A stretch of 64,000 nucleotides of DNA, taken from Cyclina sinensis. Lineage: Eukaryota; Mollusca; Bivalvia; Venerida; Veneridae. The DNA lies in contig JAAONU010000004.1 in NCBI GenBank assembly GCA_012932295.1, positions 12,929,773 through 12,993,772 of the forward strand, written 5' to 3'. Below, in pieces: positions 1 through 24,739 of the stretch (the stretch's first letter is position 1; each line of letters opens with the position of its first letter). The position numbers and the translations under genes are program-made. The notes beneath the pieces are model-generated. The model worked only from the letters and a program-made list of their open reading frames with translations. It was not told where the DNA came from and did no database searches.

Positions 1-370
1 TTGCACACATGAACCAGGTCAGAACCTCAAAGGTTAAGGTCACCCTAAGAGGTTAACTGTCTACAGTTCATCAAAATTGGCTACAATTCTGCTTGTCCAG
101 ACTTGGTTGGAGTGATTGCAAAATTACTTGGCACAGATGTTGCCTCAATGAGATGGTGAATTGCGTACATGAACTAGGTAACTCAAAGGTCAAAGTCAAT
201 CTGTTGCAAAAATTCTGCCTGTTAGGTCTGTAACTTGGCCTTGGTTGGAAGGACTTTCAAATTACTTGGCACAAATGTTCACCTCTATGAGATGATGTGT
301 GGCATGCACATGAACCAGGTCGGTAGCTCAAATGTCAAGGTCACACTTAGAGGTCAAAGGTTATGATTCA
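1..370. repeat. Tandem intronic repeat rich in 'aggtcaaggtcac'
   Basis: Two to three imperfect copies of a roughly 140-160 bp unit. Shared words are 'cttggcacagatgtt', 'atgagatgatg', 'acatgaaccaggt' and 'aggtcaaggtcacac'. It lies in the SMARCD intron that precedes the first exon in the window. The same style of repeat recurs at 7095-7920 and 62590-62780. No coding signal is seen here. Confidence 0.6.
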
Positions 371-611
371 TTACAGTATATTTAATTGTCATGAATATCC
401 CTTAGCTATATAAACAAATTAAAATAATTTTGTTGAATACCCCAGTTTGTTTTCATTCACTTTTACTAGGCAATGTTTTCTAGTCATCTCAGTGCAGCAT
501 CGGAGAGCATCCATCAATGTTACAGATATTCTTTTTTCAAATTGTAATCATTCCTTTAATTTGGAAGTTTGTAATTCCTTTTTCATTATCAACAGCCTTA
601 TGATTTGCTAT

Positions 612-930
612 AGATTTTTGATTTATTATACCCCCACAAACAAAGGGTAGGGTGGCATATAGGAGTGAGCTTGTCGGTCGGTCAGTCCGTTGGTCAGTCC
701 ATTTCATGGTTTCCAGATGATAACTCTAGAAGGAGTCAATGGATTGTAATAATTTTTAGTACACAGGTGTAACATTATAAAATACAGGTGAAGTTCGAAT
801 TTGAGTTCAGACCACTGAATTTTTACAGAGTTATGGCCCTTTTTCATCTTCAGTTTTGCAAAAAATGGTTTCGAGATGATAACTCTTTTAGGAGTCATTG
901 GATTGTAATATTTTTTAGTGGGGGTATTAA
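612..930. repeat. Dispersed repeat with 'gtcggtcggtcag' and short CCCCC/GGGGG ends
   Basis: The block begins near 'taccccca', runs through 'ggtcggtcagtccg', and repeats internally the phrase 'gatgataactct..aggagtca.tggattgtaata' (at about 716 and 875). It ends near 'gtgggggta', the short inverted counterpart of its start. This layout is typical of non-autonomous dispersed elements; assigning a family would need a repeat library. Confidence 0.45.
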
Positions 931-14144
<13,214 letters not shown>

Positions 14145-15095
14145 TGGTACATAGATCATTCATCTATGTTCAGTAATCATGTGTTCAATTCTTGACATTG
14201 TCGGAAGTTGTCATCTCTGAAGCCTTCATCTTGTACATAGAAACGACTCTGGAGGAAGATGTGACCTGATAAATTGCAAAGATTTCTTGTGAAAAAGGTT
14301 CATGTTATGTATATTGAGGATGGATAAAATGGTTAGATAGACAGAATGAACCAGTGAGGGAAATAATACCAAACTATGCATGCTCACTGGGTCAAGAATT
14401 AAAGTGTTTAATTCCATCCATCTGTGTGCAAGTTAAAGGATCACATTTATTATTTGAAATAGCAGGACATTGTAAGAGTAGCACTTCACAAAATTACTGT
14501 CTAAATCAGTCAACAAGGTACAGATTCTACTGTTTGAACTTCAAGCTAATTGTGTGGCTGATGAAATTACATTTGTAGTATTTTGTGGGTAACTAAATTA
14601 CACTCAGGGTAGGCTACTTTGCTGATAAAACTAATTTTCTCCAATGACATTTAGATGTTTCAGTGGAAAATAATCCTGGAGAAAATTCCAGTAATTTAAG
14701 AGCATGATTGCATGGGAAAGTTCATCTAAAGTTTTCTAACAGAATTACTGATGTTCTTTGCTTTGTAAAAATCTTCTTATGTATGGACCAAGGATGTCAT
14801 TACAGTTCAGTTGGAATTTTATTTAACTTAATTTCACTCTAGTTTGAACCCAAATAACCTTAGTGGTTCATGTTTTTAAAATTTTCTTGAACTGTTTTGA
14901 AAAATCTGCTTATGAAAAATGTTAATAACTTCAATATTGCAGTTTTATGTCTCATTGTTCTAAACAGCATACTGTCAAATCCAGGTAAATATGGTGTGAA
15001 AACTTAGGTCATGATAAACTTTGCATGTTATCCAATATATGTTGTGTAAGTATATTGTATCTGTAAAAGAAATAAATCTGATGCTTTAAGTCATT
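14145..15095 (+). other. SMARCD: Probable SMARCD 3' UTR
   Basis: The stretch after the stop codon has no coding signal. It leads to the first good polyadenylation context: UGUA-type words at about 15040-15062, AATAAA at 15071, then a T-rich downstream tract near 15090. The extent is inferred. Confidence 0.5.
15071..15076 (+). terminator. Candidate polyadenylation signal AATAAA for SMARCD
   Basis: A canonical hexamer about 930 nt after the SMARCD stop. 'ttgtatctgtaa' lies just upstream and a T-rich element follows. Confidence 0.5.
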
Positions 15096-15794
15096 TTTCT
15101 TTTTATTCTAAAGCCAACACATGATCAGTTTCAGGTTTAGAAGTAGTTGAAATCAGGTCAAGATCCAAGGAGGGTAGCATTGGTTGGGGATTGGTTGGTG
15201 GGGACTTGGTGGGGGCGTGGGGATGCTTCCTCCCCAGTTTGCATAGAATTGCTCTTTAGAATAGTCCTAGCCTAGGATAATATTTCTGTGGCAGATGATT
15301 TTGAAAGCTGACTACTTTTCCTTTTATCTATGGCAAAGTCATTGGCTGTTTTCATAGGGAAGAGACCTTATTTACTTTCAAAACACAGAATTATTAGTGA
15401 AATTTGTTCTTTATATTATCCAGAATTTTGAAAGTCACAGATGATTTCTTGTCGACTCTTCATTACACTGCATTCTTCAGATCTTCAGTGTTATGTGCAA
15501 CTTGCAATCAATAGCTGGAATTCTGCATCTCAAAGTATTGAATTTGCCATTAATGCATTTAGATGTTTTACATATCTGACAGTAATGTCAGCTCTGTGAC
15601 AATAACCAATAACCTGAAGCATACATCTTCACCAGTAATCTGCATATTCTCTGCTATGTTTATTGTCTGCAATATCAAAGGCATATTGCCAGATCATGAA
15701 CACATGATTCTCTGAATACCACTGCATTAATTGTCTTAAATAACTTAGGCATACTGATAGCTAAGTTAACCATTGCATTTACGTACGAAAAATG

Positions 15795-16036
15795 TTGATG
15801 GTAATCTTCAATTACTGGTGCCTGATTGTTTAAAAGAAACTTCGAAAAATGCCCCTTGGATACAGCCGAAAGTTACAGACTTGCATCACTTTAACCCTTT
15901 ATATATATGCATTTTTTGATGGTAATCTTCAATTACTGGTGCCTGATTGTTTAAAAGAAACTTCGAAAAATGCCCCTTGGATACAGCCGAAAGTTACAGA
16001 CTTGCATCACTTTAACCCTTTATATATATGCATTTT
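15795..16036. repeat. Exact tandem duplication, 121-bp unit x 2
   Basis: Units 15795-15915 and 15916-16036 read the same from 'ttgatggtaatcttcaatta' to 'tatatatatgcattttt'. I saw no difference between them, which implies a recent event. They lie between the convergent 3' ends of SMARCD and the C4-like gene. Confidence 0.85.
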
Positions 16037-16223
16037 TACGCATGTGCGACCAGTGTAGATCCAGATCAGCCGGCACATCTGTGTCTTGCAATAAGGGGTT
16101 GCAATAAATATTGTAGGTAGCTGTTTGCATTTGAAACATTAGTCAAATGTCACATTTGTAGAATTATGGTGGGCATAATACACTTACATCTGGGCAAGTT
16201 TTGATGGAAATATCCATATACAA

Positions 16224-16229
16224 TTTATT
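16224..16229 (-). terminator. Candidate polyadenylation signal for the C4-like gene
   Basis: TTTATT on the + strand reads AATAAA on the - strand, about 350 nt beyond the stop codon at 16579-16581. The assignment rests on position and hexamer only. Confidence 0.3.
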
Positions 16230-16578
16230 TCAGTTAACCTAAAAATTCAGTAATACATTAAATGTTTCATGATTCAAAAAGGTCTACATCTTTGACGTCT
16301 GATCAGCTTTCCTCAGTAAAAGAATTTTTGATGTCAAAGTCTACACATACTGTTCGTTAGTAGTACATTGATCCTCATTTGCACTTCGTAATGTCTCTTG
16401 ATAGAGTACAGGTAGTGACCTGAACCCATTAATTATCTTTTACCCATTCACCATTCCCTGTTTAGGATGAACTAGAAAAAAATCAACTAGCGAGCTTCAG
16501 TCCTCCAATTTATGTTAACCATTTAACTGCTCTAAAGCATTTTAAAATCAAAGCCGAATGTTGTTTTGCTCTACCGTA

Positions 16579-16778
16579 TCATAAGGTACAGACTACACAG
16601 GCCAGCTCTCGTCCATTAGGATAGGATGCAGATGGCAGTGCTCCACTTCGAACTTCAGCAAAATACAGGAAGTGTCCACCTTTTACTGTCTCACTACTGG
16701 CGACATGGTCAGGACTAGAGTCAACACAAATAAGTTCTGATGCATGGCTATGTATGTAACCACTTCCCATTAGAAAGC
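16579..16778 (-). CDS. C4-like gene last exon with stop
   Basis: The acceptor is 'attctctattcag'. It encodes FLMGSGYIHSHASELICVDS, continues to GGHFLYFAEVRSG and ends NGRELACVVCTL-stop. The C-terminus matches the family ending, so the protein is complete at this end. Confidence 0.9.
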
Positions 16779-19700
16779 CTGAATAGAGAATAAACCACAT
16801 AGGTAAATTACCATTCAGCCAGATAATGATACACATTCCTTATCTTTTCTCTTGTGACAGGTTGTGTCATGAAAGACTGCAGCCATTTCTGCCAAAACTA
16901 AATTGTACATTGTATGCTCTAAGAACCAGATGAAGCTTCAACCAAACTATTGTGAAATCTGGCAGAGTCTCTCAAGAGAGACATTTTTTTAGCTTCAGGG
17001 CTAGTGATTAGAGCTACAATGTAGTAAATTCCATTCTAGATCATAATACTGTCTGTTAGACCTGAAATCTGCATTGTTGTAACTGGTTTTTCAGTACAAG
17101 ACAAAAGGTAAAATAAAGTGGCGGCGTGGCCGAGTGGTTAATGCGTTGGACTAGTAGTCAAAGGATTGCTAGCCGCACGGGTTCAAACCCAGTCAAGGGC
17201 AAGCCGTTGTTTCCTTGAGCAAAAAACTTTGCACTCATTGCTTAGTACTAGTTAGTTCCAGGAACGGATTCGAGAGTGTGTCTTTAAGCTAAAAGCTTCC
17301 TACACAATCGAACTAAAATAAATTTGGTATAAACTAAAAGGTAAAATTTAATCACATATTAGCACTGTATTTTTTTCTAAATTCTTGAGAAATATCTGTT
17401 TTATTCTGAAGAGCACTTTTTCTGCATCCAAATACACAAGAAAAATTAAAAGAAGAAGAAGAAAAAACTAACCCCTGTATTCAAGTGTCCACCCAGACAG
17501 GCACTCCCTCATCCCTGGAATCATCACATGGGAAAGTCTACCTTTTGCCTGGCATACACTACATGGGACATCTTTGTTCCGTAACTTCTTCCCTTCATAA
17601 AATCAAGCAGTGGTTTAATATTCACAAATAAATGTAAAAAGTTTGTGATTGAAATGTTGAAAGTCTTAGTAACAATTTACATCAAACTTAAACCTTCTCA
17701 ATTCATTTCAGCAACATGTCTGCCAAATTTCGAATTTGTGTTTTCTTTTTATAAGAAATGTTCGGAATTTAGTCATAATGACCTTGACCTCAAGCACTGT
17801 GTACTAGCAGTAACATTACCTGCTAAGCTGCTAATAAAATGAGTTAAAATATTATAATTCATATTGGTCATATAGAGGTCATGGTCAGATTTCCTCATGA
17901 ATCTACCAAAACAAGAGCCATGTTACACATGGTTAATCCCCCTGCCGGGAAGAAGTTACCTGAAGGTTGTACTTTCAAAAACTAAATGTAATAATGTGCG
18001 TATGCAGTTTGAAGAAAATCCCTAAAAAAAGGCAAGGTAGAGTTATTGTTCTTGACACTGCACTTCCTATCAATGTGCTATGTCAGTGTATTAAATTTGA
18101 AGAAAATCCGTCAAGTACTTTTGGAGTTATGCTCTGGAATTTTTTTTCAAGTAAGTCTGATAAAGGGGAATAACTCTAAAAGTAGGCAAGGTAGAGTTAT
18201 TGTTCTTGTGCAATGTACTTCCTACATATGTGTTATGTCAGTTGTTAAGTTTGAAGTTAATACCTCGAGTACTTTTGGAGTTATGCCCTGGACAAAACTT
18301 TTCAAATAAATCTGATAAAGGGGAATTTCTCTAAAAGTAGGCAAGGTAGAGTTTTGTTTTTGCACACTGCACTTCCTACCAATGTGCACTGTCAGTGTAT
18401 TAAGTTTGAAGTTAATCCCTCAAGTACTTTTCGAGTTATGCTTCGGACAAAGTTTTTCAAGTAAATCTGACAAAAAAAATGACTCTTAAAGTAGGCAAGA
18501 TAGAGTCATTGTTCTTACATACTGCACTGCCACCAATCATGCGCTGCACCTGTATTACTGTGAAGTAATCAACTCAAGTACTAATTGGAGTTAGCTCGCA
18601 CGTTTTTAAGGAAATTGATGTAACCAAGTGAAATCGCTCTAAATGGAGACAGGTGTTTAAACCTTACCTTTCATGCTTACAATTAAATGTTATTGTCATT
18701 TTTTAAGAATCCTGCAAACAACTGCTTGAGTTCTGCCGTGTTTGTTTATAATTTTATTAAAGCCGCGGCGAATTACAATTTGGTGTATTCATACACTTAC
18801 ATACGAGGTATTTTTACGAAGTTGTCGGAAAAGGCCGAGTTGTTACGATTGCCTGCCAATGTGCTCAGTCAGTGTATTAAGTTTGAAGTAAATCCCTCAA
18901 GTTCTTTTGAAGTTATGCTTTGGACAAAGTTTTTCAAGTAAATCTGATAATGGTGAATAACTCTAAAAGTAGGCAAGGTACAGTTATTGTTCTCGCACAC
19001 TGCACTTCCTACCAATGTGCTATGTCAGTATATTAAATTTGAAGAAATCCCTCAAGTACTTTTGGAGTTATGCTCTGGAAATTTTTTTTCAAGTAAATCT
19101 GATAAAGGAGAATAACACTAAAAGTAGGCAAGGTAGAATAATTGTTCTTCCACACTGCACTTCCTACTAATATGCTCTGTCAGTGTATTAAGTTTGAAGT
19201 AAATCCCTCAAATACTTTTCGAGTTATGCTCTCAACAAACTTTTCTTAAGTGAAGTCTGATAAAGAGGAATAACTCTTAAAGTAGGCAAGGATGGAGTTA
19301 TTGTTCTTGCACACTGCACTTCCTCCTAATGTGCTCTGTCAGTGTACGAAGTTTGAAGAAAATCGCTCAAGTACTTTTGGTGTTATGCTTCGGATAAAGT
19401 TTTTCAAGTAATCTGATAAAGGGGAATAACTCTAAAAGTAGGCAAGATAGGAGTTATTTTTCTTACACACTGTACTTCCCCCCGATGTGCTCTTTCAGTG
19501 TATGAAGTTTGAAGAAAATCGCTCGAGTACTTTTGGAGTTATACTCAGGACAAAATTGGGACGGACGGACGGACGGAGACCATTTCTTACATCCCTTCCG
19601 CCTTTGGCGTGGGGATAAATAAATACTGTGTCAGTATTCCAACCAGTTTATACTTGATGTAAGCAGGCCCTGGTATGTGAGTACGATAAAAATCTGTGTT

Positions 19701-22700
19701 CCTTTTCCAGTGGCTACGGGATATAATTCTCGCTTCACTAATGACATACTAAAATTTTGACAAAAGTGTGAAGTGACAAGTTATTTAGAGCCTTAACATA
19801 ATTAAATACTGAACTACCATCTGGCACAGACAATGTCTGTGTTTTCTTTTGCCCCCGCCCCACTATTTTTGCTTAAACTTTACTGACATTTGTAATCTAA
19901 CAAAATTAAAGGTCCACATTTCTAGACGTGTCACATGTTGCCGATCTGATCAACACACGTACTGATTTTAATCCAAACTAAAATGTAAATGATACACATT
20001 TAAGAATTCTAAAATCTAGACATCGTAATTTAAACCTATCTATCTAGTTGAGTTTATTCATCATCGGTAACATATGGCTGACAGTCCCTGAAGAGTTTAG
20101 TTATTTTAGAATGTGGGGAATAGTGCAAGATACAGAAAGCGTCCCATTCCAGAGACACCCCTGGCTCTTTTCAATGCAGTGTTTAGTATCGGATCTCGGT
20201 TTAATGTCTCATCAGAAAGACAGTTAGTTGTGTTAGTGGAGGAATGGGGGAACAAACTTGCGACTCCTTGATTACAAGACCATAGCGTTACACACTAATC
20301 CACTGATCCGCTCCCCATTTAGAGCTCATAGTAAATACAATTCTAACGTTGCTTTCCGTTGAGACCTGTGATTCATAGCACTCAAGGTGAATCTAATCAG
20401 AATAAAATAACAATTTACGGAATAAACCGTACCACTGGGATGGTAATAAGTATTTTTTCTATTTGTGATTGTTAAACTGGCGACAACTTGATTAAACAAA
20501 ATGCCACATTTATTTTCATTTAGAAGAAACACAGAGCCTAACAGAAGTTGTTTGATAATGAATTAAATATAGAGCCCTACCTTCCGCCACTTCTAAGACA
20601 ATTTTCAAGATCTCCAGATTGCAGATTAAACTGAATTGTTTGCATGTTAAAACAAGTTATCTACAATACGGGCACATGCAACGAAGATCTTTTATACAGG
20701 GTTTTTGAATGTAAAAGGGATTCTGGTTTGTTTGTTATTTAACACTGAAGTGTATCTTTTTATCATAGTTACTTAATTGTCGTCTTACACGAGAATGCGT
20801 GACAAAATCGTTATATTCATTCTTTAGCATGGACTCCTACTAAAACCATATGGAATAAACTTAATAAATACACGAATATAAAAAACTGGCAACTTCAACA
20901 AACGGACACACATTCATGTGTAAATTAGTTCAATCGATCTCTTTTTCAGTTATCTGAAATGGTAGACTAGTTAAATCATGTTTAAATTTGGAGACATCCA
21001 CACAATTTATCTTTACAACGGTAAACGGTTAATCATACCTGTAAGTGATGAAAAAGATGTATCACTGCTGCCGTATTCTGTCCCGTATACCAGATTGCGA
21101 TCCGAATCTTCACCGTCACTATAGTTACCCCAGGATGGCGTTTCCGGTAGACATAATGTCTTGGTGGCGCCACCTGAATGTTGCCAATGTCCACCAGCAG
21201 CGTAACCTTGAAATGAAAAGGAGCAAAACATAAGACGCTTTGGGTTGTTTTAGTTTTCTTATATCGTAAGGGATGTTGGTGAATAATTAAGAATGCGATT
21301 GGGTATAATATACCTTTCAGCATGTATACGCTATTTTAGCGAAAATGTAGCGCTAGTAGGTCAGACATGTAAAACTTTATTAAAGAGACTCTTGAAAACC
21401 AAAGGCTGTACTTCTATAGTAAAAACACTAGAACATAGAAAGATGTAAATCTTATTTTCCCAAATAAGGATACAAACCTGTGTACAAAAGGTCCGCCTTG
21501 GTCGGGCAAGTAAGGCTTCCCCATCTAATGTACACGTGACCTCCTGAAAAAAGAATGTTGTATGTGAAAAATTGAGTCTCATAGACTGGTGTTGCGCCTG
21601 TTTACCTTTGATTTCCACCTGTTAAACATAGTAATCTTACTTTGGGACTGCATACAATTTAATAGCACCGAGTAATACTTTATGATTTTTTAAAATTATT
21701 GTTTGCGGAAGATAATTTTTTTAGCGTGACAGTTATAACAATTTTGACTCCGATTCACACTAAAAGACTTTAAATCATAGTTTTCAACTTTTGATCATTT
21801 TCATCTGCTACTTTTTCTCGAAATAGACAGCAACAACCACGAAATACACTTTGTTGAACGGCTAAACTTAACTAGACTGTAACAGACCATAAAAATCATT
21901 CATTGAATAGTTCTTTTATCAACTTACTTTATAACCCTCTTACCTTGAATACTTCTTTTATCAATATTTTCCGGGCTGACACTTGCTGTAAATGACGGAG
22001 ATGTAGAACCTGCAGCCATATTTTCATCTGAGATAGACAAAGATGTTACAATAGCTGTAGTTGATGAGAGAACTTCAGGCAATAGTTCTGTCGAAAGCAA
22101 CGTTGTTGACCCTGTAGATATAAAAGAATCAATGTGTTCGGTATATGAAATAGTCGAAGATTGCTGTGCGCGCTGAGTTTCCAAAGTTGACGAAAAAGAT
22201 GGTTGTTTGCTGTAGGAGGATTTCGTCTGCTCGGACACGTTTGCAGAAGTTGTTATCTCTATAATGGAACTGTGTGCGCGACTAGAAGTGATAACTGATT
22301 GATGTAAAGTTTCGTTAGTATCCATTATACTTGTAGTAGAAGTTTTAGTTCTTTCTGTATACAATGGTTCTGTTGATACTACAGTGTTTTCCCTGCCAGG
22401 TTGATACAGTGTGACTAGATGACGACAGACCAAGTCACTGGAGTGTTTGATACACCATTGCTGTGTTGGAGACATCACGGTAGATACTTTAGTACCTTTG
22501 GTCGTGTGTAACAGTTTCGAATGTAAAAGAGACACAACTGACGTGCTTCTTTCACTTAATTGAGTAGGTACTGTTGCCTTTGATGATAAAAACGAAGAAG
22601 ATAATGTAGAAAGTATACCTTTACCGATAACAGTACTTGGTTCTCCGTCTGTTGTTGAATTTTGTTGTACAGGTAGTAGATTCTGCAGCCTCGCCTTCAT

Positions 22701-23175
22701 TGCTGTCAACCTTGCCACTATGTTCACATACAATCCTAGTTAATTTTAGTCGATCGAATGTTAACCAACAAACTGAGGTTAAAATCAATCCAAAAACCAA
22801 TCCACATACAAATCCTGATATAACGCTTCTAATTCGCGATTTTCTTTTTATTGCTCTGCGTTTTTCAAGTGTTTGAGTGCTAACTGGCACTGTAGATTTT
22901 ATTGTACTGCTATTATTTTCACATAAATTTGAAAAAGTCGCACATGGTCGGATATATCTAGTATATGTCGTGTTCCGCTCAGTGTCTGTTGTTTCAGTCC
23001 TCGGAATATCTCCACTGTTCAAACAGCCTGTAGCGTTTCTATGGCGACCTAGAGTCTCATACTGGTCTTCTTCATCTGTTACTGTTACATGTATATCCAT
23101 ACCGTCATAGAAGTTCCGGTTTTCTACCAACCGAGAACCAGACGCCAGCTGATGAAGATCAACTTCACGCGCCAT
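16579..23175 (-). CDS. Type II membrane protein with Ser/Thr-rich stalk and C-terminal short-chain collagen C4-like domain
   Basis: I assembled this - strand gene from exons 22625-23175, 21944-22554, 21478-21543, 21039-21206, 17473-17592 and 16579-16778. The last five join with one-plus-two-base split codons, each giving Gly. The predicted ~570-residue chain starts MAREVDLHQL, with an acidic/polar tail to about residue 105. A basic KRRAIKRKSRIR then precedes one hydrophobic helix (about 118-140), predicting a cytoplasmic N-terminus. A Ser/Thr-rich, probably O-glycosylated stalk follows. The C-terminal ~185 residues contain VYIRWGSLTCP, GYAAGGHWQHSGG, TLCLPETP, YGTEYG, DVPCSVC, MIPGMRECLSGW and NGRELACVVCTL. 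This is the cysteine-patterned domain annotated in bivalves as 'short-chain collagen C4-like', here with no Gly-X-Y repeats. The link between the first two pieces is uncertain: either a weak 70-nt intron or a one-base error. Ligand and function are unknown. Confidence 0.8.
17119..17335 (+). mobile_element. tRNA-derived SINE, MetaSINE-like
   Basis: Box A is tggccgagtgg (17127-17137) and box B ggttcaaaccc (17180-17190), giving a Ser/Leu-type tRNA-like head. A central block from 'ttccttgagcaaaaaacttt' through 'attgcttagtac' resembles the conserved Meta domain of MetaSINEs known from bivalves. The tail ends A-rich ('aaaataaattt'). It lies in the intron between exons 5 and 6 of the C4-like gene, antisense to that gene. 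I did not see clear target duplications. Confidence 0.75.
17473..17592 (-). CDS. C4-like gene exon 5
   Basis: The acceptor 'ttttatgaag' is short of pyrimidines; the donor is 'acaggg|gttagt'. It encodes KKLRNKDVPCSVCQAKGRLS then HVMIPGMRECLSGWTLEYR. I found it by searching for the missing VPC.VC segment of the domain. It has no ATG frame of its own. Both split codons match its neighbours. Confidence 0.85.
17593..17919. other. Intron sequence, nothing recognised
   Basis: Part of the large C4-like intron between exon 5 and the tandem array. It contains 'aatgaccttgacct', a fragment of the dispersed 'aaggtca' repeats, and nothing else that I recognise. Confidence 0.4.
17920..19620. repeat. Tandem array of about 154-bp units ending in (GGAC)n
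   Basis: Eight copies of 'aactctaaaagtaggcaagg' (near 18020, 18175, 18328, 18482, 18960, 19118, 19274 and 19430). Each is followed by 'ttgttcttgcacactgcact', 'tgctctgtcagtgtattaag' and 'tcaagtacttttggagttat'. A different segment interrupts the array at about 18600-18860. The array opens near 'acaagagccatgttacacat' and closes with 'gacggacggacggacgga' and 'ccgcctttggcgtgggga'. It occupies the largest intron of the C4-like gene. Confidence 0.75.
20150..20320. repeat. Dispersed repeat fragment
   Basis: The segment from 'cccattccagagacacccc' to 'gcgttacacactaatccact' resembles the tail of widely dispersed mollusc repeats with a tRNA-like 'cgactccttgattacaagac' box. Assignment is by appearance only. 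Confidence 0.3.
21039..21206 (-). CDS. C4-like gene exon 4
   Basis: The acceptor is 'cattttcaag' and the donor 'cttacag|gtatga'. It encodes YAAGGHWQHSGGATKTLCLP then ETPSWGNYSDGE and YGTEYGSSDTSF. The Gly codon is split across the preceding junction. Confidence 0.85.
21478..21543 (-). CDS. C4-like gene exon 3
   Basis: A 66-nt exon with acceptor 'tcttttttcag' and donor 'tacacag|gtttgt'. In the spliced frame it reads GHVYIRWGSLTCPTKADLLY and then T, the classic opening of the short-chain collagen C4-like domain. The frame is not the one with an ATG, so simple ORF calling misses it. Confidence 0.85.
21944..22554 (-). CDS. C4-like gene exon 2: Ser/Thr-rich extracellular stalk
   Basis: The frame is open from 22733 down to 21924 and ends at a strong donor 'attcaag|gtaagagg'. 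Composition is dominated by Ser and Thr, with runs such as STTSIMDTNETLHQS and TGSTTLLSTELLPEV, which fits a mucin-like stalk. Two Cys (QQWCIKH and DLVCRH) break the low-complexity pattern. The start at 22554 assumes a 70-nt intron (22555-22624) with a weak acceptor. The 'intron' itself translates to Ser-rich sequence in this frame, so a frame error is equally possible. Confidence 0.7.
22625..23175 (-). CDS. C4-like gene exon 1: cytoplasmic tail and transmembrane segment
   Basis: ATG at 23175 lies in 'gaaataATGgcg'. The frame encodes 183 residues including the helix VISGFVCGLVFGLILTSVCW. It ends at a possible donor 'tatcg|gtaaag', whose 'taa' is the in-frame stop. An overlapping Ser/Thr-rich frame is already open from 22733, so the frame switch could lie anywhere between about 22740 and 22555. 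Confidence 0.75.
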
Positions 23176-24739
23176 TATTTCGGTTTGTTAATAAAACGAT
23201 AAGTTATATTTCCGTGTATGGTCACTCACAGAACTTGCAAATAAATCCGCTTCCACTTAAACAGTTATTTTTTACAGTTCAAACCTCCATGAAAGCGTCT
23301 GTCATATTTGGCTGAGAAGTCAAATGAAAAGTAAAATTTGTAAATATCATGGTGGAAACTGATACACACAGATCCTTATCTGACAGCATGCATTGTTTAG
23401 TAATTTTGTATTTACTCTTTTATTCTTCATCAGTATCAAATGAAATTTAAAAAAAAAATGGATTAAATTTTGTGAATCACGAGTTTTGTATTGTGACACC
23501 AAACAAGCACGCGCTATGAGTTATGTAGCCGCCGTCTTTCTAAAGGGTACAAGCCGCTTTGCTGGTCTGTCTAGCGTAAATTGTACAAGCCATAGATTCA
23601 TACTTGTTAAAAGTATCATTGTTCATAATAATATGGTTGGAGTTTTATTTTAGATTCACATGAAATTCTAGATATTTTAGCGACAGTTAATAGTCATTAA
23701 TCATGTGGATTAAAGTATGTTTAATTAATTTGCTACAGCCATGACTGTTGTTTTCACATGGTTGTTTGAATACAACGCACAAAGCAGACACTTTAGGTTG
23801 GAGTTTTATTTTTAGTTACAATGAAACGCGAACTCAATGATCACGCTATGATGGAAGTATCTTGTTTCACGTTAGTTAGTCAGCCTTCTGCTTAAGTCTC
23901 TGTACTACTAGATTTTTCCAAAATTGAAAGCGTATATCATTTCTTACAAAAGGATTAAGTGCTAAGATCAATCTTATTAAAAATCAGTTCGACAGTTATT
24001 AACCAATCAAGCCCCAGTTAACAAAGTCTAAAAATCTATCATCGAAATATGAATTGCAAATCGATTTAAAACGAAAATTATCAGGTTATACCATACAAAA
24101 GAGCTGTTCGCTGAATTATGATAAATATGAAGCATTTTTTTTGAATCGCTATGAAAAATGAGTATCCCTTATATAAAAATTAGAAATGTATCCGTCTTTT
24201 GAAGAAAAATTATTATGTTTGTTGGGTTTAACCATGTGTAAGGCAACATTCCTGCATTCGGCACACCACCGTTCATTCATGCGACACGCCCCGCATCGAG
24301 AATAAATAGAATTAAGTACAAATTACTGCATAATTCAAATGAGTATAAGAGTGTATTTATATCATAAGAATTACCTGTAAGCAATTTCCAAATGCGACTT
24401 AAACTAATGTTTGTGATACGGTCCCTGTGTCAGATGACCTTGTTGTATTTGGTTATTTTAATGGTGTAAGTCTGTAGTCAAAATTACCATGATTACTTTA
24501 AACCAGTTTTATAGGATACCAAATTAATCTGTTACCTAAGATGGTTATTTCAATTCTTTTGATATTCAAGCCCATTTGTCATTATTTAGATGACACAAAA
24601 CACTAAGGAAATATAATCGAACGCCGGCAATTAAATCGGCACGTGCATGATCAAAAACTATTACGCGCAAAGTAAATAAACAAAGAAGTAGGCGATATGA
24701 GAAATTTTAATCGGTTTTTTGTCTTTCAAAGTTTCTCAA
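23176..24739. other. Upstream flank of the C4-like gene, no gene seen
   Basis: It probably includes the promoter and 5' UTR of the - strand gene. I see no convincing TATA box. 'ccaccgttcattcat' at about 24266 has its reverse complement at about 25924, a 15-nt inverted pair of unknown meaning. Confidence 0.4.

Noticed and set aside
17119..17200. Functional tRNA gene
   Set aside because: Box A and B are present, but the anticodon arm is not credible and a SINE body with a Meta-like domain follows directly.
20938..21039. C4-like exon 4 extended past its donor (ORF ending GMINRLPL)
   Set aside because: The extra residues come from reading through 'acag|gtatga'. The domain continues properly in the exon at 17473-17592.
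22637..23110. Two + strand ORFs opposite the transmembrane exon
   Set aside because: They are shadows of the - strand coding exon, whose splice sites and domain context are well supported.
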